Below, one piece after another: positions 16,067 to 23,663 of a DNA stretch of 37,880 nt; the stretch's first letter is position 1, and each line of letters begins with the position of its first letter. The translations under genes and the position numbers were made by a program. The notes beneath the pieces were generated by a model, which did not search any database, was not told the DNA's origin, and was given only the letters and a program-made list of their open reading frames with translations. This DNA is from Candidatus Aegiribacteria sp. (GTDB taxonomy: Bacteria > Fermentibacterota > Fermentibacteria > Fermentibacterales > JCC-6): assembly GCA_023138735.1 (NCBI GenBank), contig JAGLOY010000017.1, forward strand, positions 1 through 37,880, written 5' to 3'.

Positions 16067-19000
16067 TTAGTTTGAAAATTCTATATTATCAATTTCGATT
16101 TCTCCGGTCGTCTTTTCGGAGAATAGAAACGTCAGGGATGCAATATCATCCAAATCCACTTTGTTCAGTCCGGCACAAACAATGCGGTATGACTTTAGGG
16201 GTATGCGGACTGTCAGCATGGCAGATTTGCTGTGTGCATGATTAGGACGGTGATCCGGGAAAGGAATTACATAGAACGGACTCACTCTAACCGCTCTTTC
16301 ATTATTGGAACCATCTTTCAGTGCTACACGGAAATTTTGAGTTTGATTTGATGGATTATCAGCACTGTCTGTTTTTTGTGTGACACGAAAACTCAGTACT
16401 GAATACGCAGACACATTCTTATGGGCTGGTGGAATGGTGAAAACCAATTTATCGCCAGTGTTATTCCACTTAATCTTCATGCCCTGGGTATCATGTGGAG
16501 ATTTCTGATCGAGACCCGCGATTACTGCGGCACTCATTTTACCTTCACCTGGGTTTACAGGTAGTGTTCCCGCATGGTCGACCGTGCCACCAATTGTACT
16601 TGCCTGCCAGTTTACAGCACCTTCAAATTCATCAACAATTTTAGTGGTTGTATCATGGTATTGGATATAGAAGATCGCACCGGTTGATGAGACAGATCCT
16701 GGTGTCCATTCTCCTGCAAACATTCCTGTCCATTGCGACTCATTTTTGAGGTGCCATCGGTAGAATGCGTTCATATACGCTTTTGTGAAAGCTTGTTGAG
16801 TGGTAACAGGTTCCATATCTGCTATGGCATCACCATCCCATGGAGCATCGTGGTTATCAGTTATGAAACCGTTATGGGTTGCACGATAAACAAAGCACAT
16901 ACTTTTTCTGGAGCCGTTCGCACGGTCGTAATGTGCGAATCCGGTTTGCGGTACAGTGTAATTAGATACCCAGATACCACCGGTAATATCCCCATCCCTT
17001 GAGCCGTAAAGCACAAAATATGGTTTTGACCATGCGCCACCCAGGACTTCTGTTCCATACTGATCTGTTGGTGCCAATGCTATCACAGCATTAATGTTAT
17101 GACCCAGAGCCTGCTGCTGGTTTATTCTGGCAGCTTTTACCACTGCATCACCACCCCGGCTATGTCCCATGATGCCGATATTATTTTGTACATTCGAACC
17201 AAACTTGGTGTTGATGACATTAAGATGAGGAAACAACGCTTCCGCACGCCCCTGTCCTCCCATTCCATGGCTATCAAATGAACCATTGAAATATCTGACA
17301 TCAATACTTGCGGCAATGAATCCATTTTTCGCAAAATGCTCAAGCAGGAAATCATAGCTTGTATAGTCGTGTCCATTGCCGTGTATGATCACGATCAAAG
17401 GATAATTTGGCTGGTTGGAACTGATAGACGCGGGATCGGTAATCCCTGGCGCATCGGCAGGAAAAAATACATTTGCTTTTAGTCTCAGTTGTCGATTTAT
17501 TATTGTTGGCACAGTGGAAGAATGATATTGACCGGCTTCATCCTGCACTGTCACTGTCCCCGAAAGACCCGGCATTGCATCCACATCGGTCTGAATGTAA
17601 TTCCAGTTCCCTGCATGATTGAAGTCCTGCATAGTTCCGGGATCTTTAACAATACGAAAACCCGCCACAAAATAACCGTCGATTATATCAAGAGGCGTAT
17701 TGTACGCATGATCGGGAACAAAAAGGCTTGCGTCCGATGTATTGTTACCAAAATCTGCAACGATATCATATTCACCTGGCAGCATTGCGTTTGGCCATAC
17801 CAGCGATTTATCCGCATTCATACAGCCGGCCTGGAGCTTTCGTTTAATCGTGTTCGCATTTCCTCCCAGTACAGGCAGGTGGGTAAGGCTGTTGTTCGAC
17901 CATGCGGCAGCATCCTTGCTTTCGATGACGTACAATGCGCACATCTTACTGATGTTGTTGGGATCCACTATTCCCGGATCAAGCCCGGCCCAGACATCCT
18001 CACCTACCGTGAATGTATCGGCATAACGGAAGTAGGGAGACCCTGAGATCGAATGTCCGCTTATTGGAATTCTGTTTACACAGCCACCGAGAACAGGTTT
18101 TGCCAGCCAGAAAGCTTCACGGATTACTAAGCCGGTAACGCGTCTTGAACCGATGACATCATTCGGAAGAACAGCGAGTAACTCATCTTCCTCAAAACCA
18201 TAGCGCACTGGGCGAACTATAAAGTCATACGCACCCGGCATCAACATTTCCGCCCTGGCAAATTCAATTGTCTGTTGCACTCCTCCTTCACGCAGGGAAA
18301 CCTCCAGTACGGCTGGTTCACCATTACTGAAAAGTACAGGTTGGAAAGGATTGCCAACTTGCCAGTCATACTGCCGGGGAACCATATAGATTCGTATATC
18401 ACCTCCAAACGGCAGGTTTCTCATCGTGAGCATCAGGGGGTGTGTGCCCACCTCAAAACCATTTAATAACCTACCGTCCTTCTCAGAGACTATTACAATC
18501 GGTGTGTGTACGGCATCGTTAATTTTGAAAGTAGAGGTGGAAATAGTTTCCCTTCCCATTGAGATATTTAGACTGTAACTTGCGCCATCCCACCTCACCG
18601 TTGCCTCTTCAGGGGTGAATCGCGCCTTGCTGTTGGGGTCATCGAGCCCCATCTGAGGCCACAGCACAGTTGGCTCAATATCACCGTAGCGATTAGAGAT
18701 GAAGGTGCTGGTGAAGAGCGCTTTACCGTCCATGGAAAGTGAAAAATCATGTGCATATCCCGGTCTTAATCCTTTCACCTGGATAGTCAGTGATTCGCCT
18801 GTAGAAAACTCGTTCCTGGCCTCTCCATTGTCGCCAGTCAGCAGTACTTCTGTTTCTGTATGAGCATGTATTTCTATCCAGGGAATAAGGATTTCATGTT
18901 CTGATATTCTATCCTGATTCCACCGTACAGCCCTTTTAGTGTCGTGTATCAAGGTAGTGCGGTCACACTTGAATACTTTGAAATAAATGTCTGGTTTTTT

Positions 19001-19186
19001 CTCGAAGAGGTCCCTGAAATCAGAGGATTCGCAAATGATGTCAAATATTCCTTCTGTGTCAGTTATTGCCGATCCGAGCAGATCGTCAAAAAGTAAATCC
19101 TTATCGTAGGATTTCACAAACAGTCCTGGCAAAGGTAGACCTGTTTCTTCTTCTTTAACGATGCCTTTGATTCTGAAAGTGATCAT
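16067..19186 (-). CDS. Large multidomain alpha/beta hydrolase with carboxypeptidase-regulatory-like N-terminus
   Basis: A 1039-residue protein; AAGGAGGAATAGTC precedes ATG 19186. No signal peptide or lipobox is visible, unusual for this architecture. Residues ~1-100 are a transthyretin/CNA-B-like beta-sandwich (KGIVKEEETGLPLPGLFVKSYDKD...AITDTEGIFDI). Residues ~100-560 look like several Ig-like or bacterial Ig domains. The alpha/beta hydrolase core spans about 590-800: VIIHGNGHDYTSYDFLLEHFAKNGF (oxyanion strand), the nucleophile elbow G-H-S-R-G-G (Ser about 676), a probable acid in LYGSRDGD, and His in YRATHNGF. This is dienelactone-hydrolase/cutinase-like. The final ~190 residues are a jelly-roll, galactose-binding-like domain. 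Codon choice and lower G+C than its neighbours suggest transfer. Substrate unknown; esterase or lipase activity is likely. Confidence 0.8.
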   Translation of the reverse strand: MITFRIKGIVKEEETGLPLPGLFVKSYDKDLLFDDLLGSAITDTEGIFDIICESSDFRDLFEKKPDIYFKVFKCDRTTLIHDTKRAVRWNQDRISEHEILIPWIEIHAHTETEVLLTGDNGEARNEFSTGESLTIQVKGLRPGYAHDFSLSMDGKALFTSTFISNRYGDIEPTVLWPQMGLDDPNSKARFTPEEATVRWDGASYSLNISMGRETISTSTFKINDAVHTPIVIVSEKDGRLLNGFEVGTHPLMLTMRNLPFGGDIRIYMVPRQYDWQVGNPFQPVLFSNGEPAVLEVSLREGGVQQTIEFARAEMLMPGAYDFIVRPVRYGFEEDELLAVLPNDVIGSRRVTGLVIREAFWLAKPVLGGCVNRIPISGHSISGSPYFRYADTFTVGEDVWAGLDPGIVDPNNISKMCALYVIESKDAAAWSNNSLTHLPVLGGNANTIKRKLQAGCMNADKSLVWPNAMLPGEYDIVADFGNNTSDASLFVPDHAYNTPLDIIDGYFVAGFRIVKDPGTMQDFNHAGNWNYIQTDVDAMPGLSGTVTVQDEAGQYHSSTVPTIINRQLRLKANVFFPADAPGITDPASISSNQPNYPLIVIIHGNGHDYTSYDFLLEHFAKNGFIAASIDVRYFNGSFDSHGMGGQGRAEALFPHLNVINTKFGSNVQNNIGIMGHSRGGDAVVKAARINQQQALGHNINAVIALAPTDQYGTEVLGGAWSKPYFVLYGSRDGDITGGIWVSNYTVPQTGFAHYDRANGSRKSMCFVYRATHNGFITDNHDAPWDGDAIADMEPVTTQQAFTKAYMNAFYRWHLKNESQWTGMFAGEWTPGSVSSTGAIFYIQYHDTTTKIVDEFEGAVNWQASTIGGTVDHAGTLPVNPGEGKMSAAVIAGLDQKSPHDTQGMKIKWNNTGDKLVFTIPPAHKNVSAYSVLSFRVTQKTDSADNPSNQTQNFRVALKDGSNNERAVRVSPFYVIPFPDHRPNHAHSKSAMLTVRIPLKSYRIVCAGLNKVDLDDIASLTFLFSEKTTGEIEIDNIEFSN

Positions 19187-19847
19187 GACTATTCCTCCTT
19201 TAAATGTAAGTAAGTTCCTAACTTATATGGAGTATTCACTTGTTGCGATACGTGAAAAACAGTATTACGGTTGAACCTGATGACATAGTCTGTTGTGTCC
19301 GTACCTGTTGAAGCTTTTAAACTGGTGACTATGATACCGGCCACACTATCTCATCAATTTTCGTTACATCTTCTCTCAAGAAACGCCACGGAGAGCTTGT
19401 TTTCTTCGAGAGGCATTCGAATACCAGATTAATAGAGCTTCTAAGTAATCCACATTAACTCGTATACACAATATCTCCACTCGGTTCAAGGCTCATCTGG
19501 ATTTAGAGGATTATAGTGTGATATTAGAGTCGATATAAGGCACTAAATGAGTAATGCATTATTATTCCAATTGTGATTCTGAATAAACAAGTGAAAATCC
19601 TAAGACAACATACACATTATATGCATATACTTCTTTAATACATTATTTAATGAGTATACTGCATACTGACACATCAATGCCGAGGTCTTCATGGATAATC
19701 TCCTCGAGACCGGTAGCCTAACTCCAGCGGAATCCAGAGTCACCTTCATACCGGCCTGACTGAAGCACATCATATCTGCATAAATACTGTTGATATTGTT
19801 ATTTACTGAACGGAATGAATTATCCTGATCAGGAGTAGTCCCGTATA
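19187..19847. other. AT-rich intergenic region holding a gene remnant
   Basis: About 660 bases between the hydrolase start and the second VOC unit. No open frame here has coding character. The only recognisable content is the 5'-nucleotidase tail at 19667-19774. The remainder (19200-19660) is AT-rich with no clear promoter or RNA structure; it must contain the promoter for the hydrolase operon, which I could not place with confidence. Confidence 0.6.
19667..19774 (+). pseudogene. Remnant of the 3' end of a 5'-nucleotidase gene
   Basis: Reads A-E-V-F-M-D-N-L-L-E-T-G then SLTPAESRVTFIPA and TGA (19682-19759). The intact nucleotidase at 29757-31490 ends AEVFMDYLLEIG, TLIPAESRVTFIPQN. Nucleotide similarity extends a little upstream (GACACA, with a gap of about seven bases) and past the stop (TGAAGCACATCAT against TGAAGCGCATCATC). 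No other part of the gene remains, so this is the fossil end of a second nucleotidase copy. Confidence 0.8.
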
Positions 19848-19861
19848 TGATCTGTATCACA

Positions 19862-19893
19862 AGAACGGGCAGTAAATTAATACTACCCGTTCT
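19862..19893 (-). terminator. Rho-independent terminator of VOC copy B
   Basis: AGAACGGGCAGTA pairs with TACTACCCGTTCT with one mismatch around a six-base loop. The third pair has changed on both arms relative to copy A (T-A to A-T), a compensatory change. It stands 20 bases after the VOC stop, as in copy A. Confidence 0.75.
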
Positions 19894-19912
19894 GTTTCAG
19901 TAGACTCAGCTT

Positions 19913-20299
19913 TTATTTCTTAACGTAGGTCATGGTGCACAGGACAGCACCCTGGGGATCCTGAAGAACGCAGAATCGTCCGATCCCGGGGATATCGAAG
20001 GCCGGCTTGAGTATCTTGCCGCCCAGATCCATTACACTCTTGGCCACCGCATCCACATCGTCGACTGTGATGTAGATGTCCCAGCTCGGGGGCATACCCT
20101 TGCATTCTCCGGGCATGTCCATTATTCCAGCGACAGCATTACCATCTACCTTTATAACAGTGTATTCTGCTCCTGGCATGGGTACAGTTTCATACTCCCA
20201 TCCGAACAATTCCTTGTAGAATGCCTTTGCTGCATCAACATCTGTTGTCATCAGCTCGAACCAGCCGAACGCCCCGTTTTTCATCAGATCTTCGTTCAT
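19913..20299 (-). CDS. VOC-superfamily protein, copy B
   Basis: A 128-residue near-identical paralog of the protein at 13664. I count three differences: Gly for Ala in MPGECKG, and Ala and Ser for Val and Gly in DAVAKSVMD. ATG 20299 follows the same GGAGGAAAGAAAG. All structural motifs of the two-module VOC fold are kept (FGWFELMTTDVDAAKAFYKELFGW, PSWDIYITVDDVDA, PGIGRFCVLQDPQGAVL). Low divergence and no broken frame mean the duplicate is recent or under selection. Both promoter and terminator are retained, so the duplication would double the gene dose. The kelch gene, not DUF3298, is the immediate upstream neighbour here. Confidence 0.92.
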   Translation of the reverse strand: MNEDLMKNGAFGWFELMTTDVDAAKAFYKELFGWEYETVPMPGAEYTVIKVDGNAVAGIMDMPGECKGMPPSWDIYITVDDVDAVAKSVMDLGGKILKPAFDIPGIGRFCVLQDPQGAVLCTMTYVKK

Positions 20300-20339
20300 C
20301 TTTCTTTCCTCCTCCTAAAAAAGGTGAATAACAACACAG

Positions 20340-20370
20340 GTAAACATATGTATACTACCTATTATGTCAA
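20340..20370 (-). promoter_or_regulatory. Promoter of VOC copy B with palindromic operator
   Basis: On the minus strand TTGACA (20370-20365), a 16-bp spacer and TATGTT (20348-20343). The near-palindrome GTAAACATATGTATAC lies at 20340-20355. Identical in design to copy A. The promoter lies right against the 3' end of the kelch gene (stop at 20390). Confidence 0.65.
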
Positions 20371-20389
20371 GGTACTGAATTAACCAAGC

Positions 20390-21334
20390 CTAATCATCTA
20401 ATTCAATGCACTCTATGATTCCGTAGTAGGGTACCCCACCTTCACTTATGGGCCTGGATCCGGTGATGGTGAAGAGCTTGCCGTTCACTGTTTCTGCAAT
20501 AAGACCTTCTCTTGGAGTTGGCAGCGATGGCATGGTAATCCAGGAATCCGAATCATAGCAGTATGCTTCAACCGCTTCCGGACCGCCCCGGCCTCCTGCG
20601 ACGATAATACAGTCTCCGAAGCTGCATACTCCGGATGCCCCTCTTCCGGTGAGCATTGGAGCAGGCTCGGTCCAGGTCTTTGCGGCAGGATCGTAAGCCT
20701 GAACAAGGTCATTATCCCATCCACCGATAATGTATATCAGGCCATTCATATAGATGCAGCTGAAGGTTTCCCTGTACATGGGCATGAGCGGGTCACTGCT
20801 CCAGGTGCCTGTTGCGGGATAGAACTTCTCTACTTCCATTCCGGTTTCCTCAACTTCAGGGTCATATCCCCCGAATACGAAGATTGTATCGCTGCAGACC
20901 GCGCTGCCACCCCAGCCCCTTGAGGTGGGCAATGGCGAAAGTTCTGTCCAGGTATCAGTTGCCGGATCGTATTCCTCAACGTAATCGGTCGCGGTGTAAC
21001 CCTCCATGAAAGACCCTGTCTGACCGCCAATCGCATAAATCTTCCCGTCAACCACGGAGACCATCAATCCCCATCGGGCGTTGCTCATGGGGGATACTGC
21101 GGACCAGGTATCGGTTACTGTATCGTACACCTCAACATCCGGGATCGAAGTAAAAGGAGGGATACTGTCCTGACCCCCGATGAGATAGATGTTACTACCA
21201 ATCACCGCAGATCCGGGACACCAGCGAGGTATCGAAGGAGATGCGCATGTAGTCCAGTTCTGTGCAAAAGCGTATCCAGCGGACAACAGCAGAATTAATG
21301 CCATGAAACCTGTCGAGACTGCCGAGTTTCTCAT
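20390..21334 (-). CDS. Exported kelch-repeat beta-propeller protein
   Basis: A 314-residue protein. ATG 21334 is chosen because it follows AAGGGG and opens a clean signal peptide (MRNSAVSTGFMALILLLSAGYAFAQ); the longer frame to 21439 adds an unlikely leader. Six kelch motifs follow, each with a G-G or V-G-G/A-G-G pair and the spaced Tyr/Trp (IGSNIYLIGGQD...VEVYDTVTDTWSAV; VDGKIYAIGGQTG...EEYDPATDTWTELSPLP; DTIFVFGGYD; GLIYIIGGWD; DCIIVAGGRG), enough for a closed six-bladed propeller. No sorting domain. A periplasmic or secreted binding role is likely. The gene lies inside duplicated block B, between VOC and DUF3298, where block A has none. Confidence 0.9.
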   Translation of the reverse strand: MRNSAVSTGFMALILLLSAGYAFAQNWTTCASPSIPRWCPGSAVIGSNIYLIGGQDSIPPFTSIPDVEVYDTVTDTWSAVSPMSNARWGLMVSVVDGKIYAIGGQTGSFMEGYTATDYVEEYDPATDTWTELSPLPTSRGWGGSAVCSDTIFVFGGYDPEVEETGMEVEKFYPATGTWSSDPLMPMYRETFSCIYMNGLIYIIGGWDNDLVQAYDPAAKTWTEPAPMLTGRGASGVCSFGDCIIVAGGRGGPEAVEAYCYDSDSWITMPSLPTPREGLIAETVNGKLFTITGSRPISEGGVPYYGIIECIELDD

Positions 21335-21516
21335 AATGACCCCTTCACTATACTGAATGACTGCAAAATCCCTATTAAGATAGTATTGAATGTATACACG
21401 AATATCAATAATCGTCAAATCTGAAGTATACATTTGCATTTCCCTGCTGTAATGAGATATTCTTCTAAAGAGTTGAAACTATAGGATCCATTACTGCTGA
21501 GGAGGGGAGACCGAAT

Positions 21517-22143
21517 ATGTTCTTCTGCTGCATCGCGTTACTCATCGCCGCCCAGGGTACACCAAATGATACTCTCTGGACAGAAAGCAATGAGTACTGT
21601 TCCATATCCGTGCATTATCCCACAGTTGCCCTGGAGAATGAAGCTGTAGGGGAGAGGCTTGAGGATTTCGCCTCAGGGCTTATACAGAGCTTCAAGGAGC
21701 AATTAAAGGTGGAATTCCAGGATGATCCTCTACTGACGGGATGGAGCCTGGAGATTAACTTCACCCATGAACCCTCACCGGAGGGCATGATCTGCATACT
21801 GGCATGGAACGGGGGCTACACCGGAGGTGCCCATGGCAACTCGTGGACACAATCCTTCATATTCGATCTCGCTGCTGGCGCGTTCATAGGACCTGTTGAA
21901 CTGCTGGGTTCCCAGGCAGAATTGGAAGCCTTTGCGGAAAAGGTCATGGTTCAACTGGATGAAACGCTTATTGATGAAGCCTGGTTAGAGGATGGAGCAT
22001 CACCGACTATCGAGAACTACCACACCGTATTTCCCGTCCCGGACGAGAACGGTGGCATCGCTGGTTACACGGTCATTTTCTCGCCATACCAGGTTGCCTG
22101 TTATGCAACCGGATCCGTCGAGGTGTACATTCCGGCGGAATGA
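21517..22143 (+). CDS. Exported DUF3298/DUF4163 (RsiV/PdaC-like) protein, copy B
   Basis: A 208-residue paralog of the protein at 14241, same length and domain plan: signal peptide MFFCCIALLIAAQGTP, the EYCSISVHYPTVALENEAVGERLEDFASGLI helix region, NFTHEPSPEGMICILAW, the YTGGAHGN hallmark (here the consensus GGAHG), FDLAAGAFIGPVELLG and the YQVACYATGSVEVYIP end. A strong GAGGAGGGGAG site stands ahead of ATG 21517. Divergence between copies is much larger than for the VOC pair, concentrated in surface positions. So the copies are either older or faster evolving. Followed by the tyrosine decarboxylase operon. Confidence 0.87.
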   Translation: MFFCCIALLIAAQGTPNDTLWTESNEYCSISVHYPTVALENEAVGERLEDFASGLIQSFKEQLKVEFQDDPLLTGWSLEINFTHEPSPEGMICILAWNGGYTGGAHGNSWTQSFIFDLAAGAFIGPVELLGSQAELEAFAEKVMVQLDETLIDEAWLEDGASPTIENYHTVFPVPDENGGIAGYTVIFSPYQVACYATGSVEVYIPAE

Positions 22144-22237
22144 TCTGCAGTGATGTTTGACTGCGTTTGTATCGGATTGTATGGTTAAATCCAGACAGTA
22201 AATTCAGGTATCTCTGATCTCGGTGAGGAGGATAAGT

Positions 22238-23662
22238 ATGGCTTCGAGTTCACGCAAGTTGACACTTTTCAAGCTGGTGATGATAACACTGGCGTTCATT
22301 ATGAGCATCCGGAACCTGCCTATGCTGGCAGAGACCGGCTGGACCCAGATCTTTTATATGATAGTGGCAGCCATCCTGTTCCTGATACCCACCTCACTCA
22401 TCTCGGCGGAGCTGGCAACAGGCTGGCCCTCGGCGGGAGGTGTCTACAAGTGGATTCAGCTGGCTTTCGGGGACAGGGCAGCGTTCCTGGGGGCATGGAT
22501 GCTGTGGGTTCAGATGTTCTTCGGTATGGTGATGATCGGTTCCTTCATTGCTGCCATGCTGGCTTTCACATTCATGCCAGAGCTGGCCAGTAATAATATC
22601 TACATTGCTGCGGTTACGATACTCATCTACTGGGTTGCCACTCTGTTCAACCTCAAGGGACTGAAATCCGGCAGCCGGATAAGTTCGATCGGTTTCATCG
22701 TGGGTGTATTGATCCCGTTCTTCCTCATACTGGGTTTCGGGCTTACTTATTTCCTCAGCAGGGGTCCGAGCAACCTGCCGACATTCTCCCTGGGCGCGCT
22801 TCTGCCGGATTTTTCCACTATCGGAAACCTCGCCTTCTTCGTTGGGATAATTTTCCTCTACTCCGGAATGGAAGTATCCTCCGTTCATGCAAATGAAGTA
22901 GAGAATCCAAGAAAAAACTACCCCCTGGCCATGCTTGTAGCGGTCATCCTGATAATGACTCTTAATATTCTCGGAGCCTTCGCGATTGAGGTGGCGGAGC
23001 CGGCCAGTTCCATCAGCCTGGCTTCGGGAATAATGCAGACCTTCACAGTGTTCTTCAACCAGCAGAATGTCAGCTGGCTTATCCCGATCGTGGCCTTCAT
23101 GGCGGCTGTCGGTGCTTTCGGACAGCTGAGCACCTGGGTGCTGGGTCCATCGACCGCTATGCTGCAGGTTGCGAGAAACGGTTTCATGCCACCGTGGTGG
23201 CAGAAGACCAACAAAGCCAATGTTCCCATCAGGTTCGTGCTGGTCCAGGCGACCATGGTCTCACTGGTAGCTCTGATATATGTGATAGTGCCGGCAGTGA
23301 ACGCCGGTTTCTTCATGGTGCTTATCCTGACAATGGTACTGTACGCTGTGATGTACCTTCTTCTCTTCGCGGCAGGCATCAGGCTCAGGTACAAGTACCC
23401 CGATGTGGAGCGGACGTACAGGGTTCCCGGAGGGAACGCAGGAATGTGGATAACCGGTGGAGTCGGCTTCCTCACGATGATCTTCGTGATAATCATAAGC
23501 TTCTTCCCGCCAGCCAACCTCCAGGTGGGAAGCCCCCTGTTCTACGTTCTGTTCATGGTGGCCGGGCTCGTGATATTCTCCAGCCTCCCGATGATCATTT
23601 ATTCCTGCAGAAAACCTGCCTGGAAAGCCATAACAACAAGCGATACGGAAGAGAGTGAATAG
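22238..23662 (+). CDS. APC-superfamily amino acid/amine antiporter (GadC/TyrP-like)
   Basis: A 474-residue membrane protein with about 12 hydrophobic segments. ATG 22238 is used because GAGGAGGA is the ribosome site, leaving the earlier GTG at 22223 inside that site. The N-terminus (KLTLFKLVMITLAFIMSIRNLPMLAETG...ELATGWPSAGGVYKWIQLAFG) matches the glutamate:GABA antiporter branch of the APC family; the GWP-x-x-G-G-x-Y-x-W element lies in the second segment. The stop is one base before the start of the decarboxylase gene, so the pair is co-translated. Predicted role: exchange of external tyrosine (or a related amino acid) for the internally produced amine, consuming a proton per cycle and building proton-motive force and acid resistance. 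Confidence 0.92.
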   Translation: MASSSRKLTLFKLVMITLAFIMSIRNLPMLAETGWTQIFYMIVAAILFLIPTSLISAELATGWPSAGGVYKWIQLAFGDRAAFLGAWMLWVQMFFGMVMIGSFIAAMLAFTFMPELASNNIYIAAVTILIYWVATLFNLKGLKSGSRISSIGFIVGVLIPFFLILGFGLTYFLSRGPSNLPTFSLGALLPDFSTIGNLAFFVGIIFLYSGMEVSSVHANEVENPRKNYPLAMLVAVILIMTLNILGAFAIEVAEPASSISLASGIMQTFTVFFNQQNVSWLIPIVAFMAAVGAFGQLSTWVLGPSTAMLQVARNGFMPPWWQKTNKANVPIRFVLVQATMVSLVALIYVIVPAVNAGFFMVLILTMVLYAVMYLLLFAAGIRLRYKYPDVERTYRVPGGNAGMWITGGVGFLTMIFVIIISFFPPANLQVGSPLFYVLFMVAGLVIFSSLPMIIYSCRKPAWKAITTSDTEESE

Positions 23663-23663
23663 T

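Larger units (their letters stand above)
19848..20372. repeat. 525-bp direct repeat, copy B (terminator + VOC gene + promoter)
   Basis: Second copy of the segment at 13599-14123, same orientation and exactly the same length. Sequence similarity stops on the right immediately after TGTCAAGG, where the kelch gene's 3' end begins, and fades on the left before TGATCTGTATCA. Confidence 0.9.

Noticed and set aside
19187-20372. Insertion sequence or transposon responsible for the duplications
   Set aside because: No transposase frame, no terminal inverted repeats and no short target duplications were seen at the block edges.
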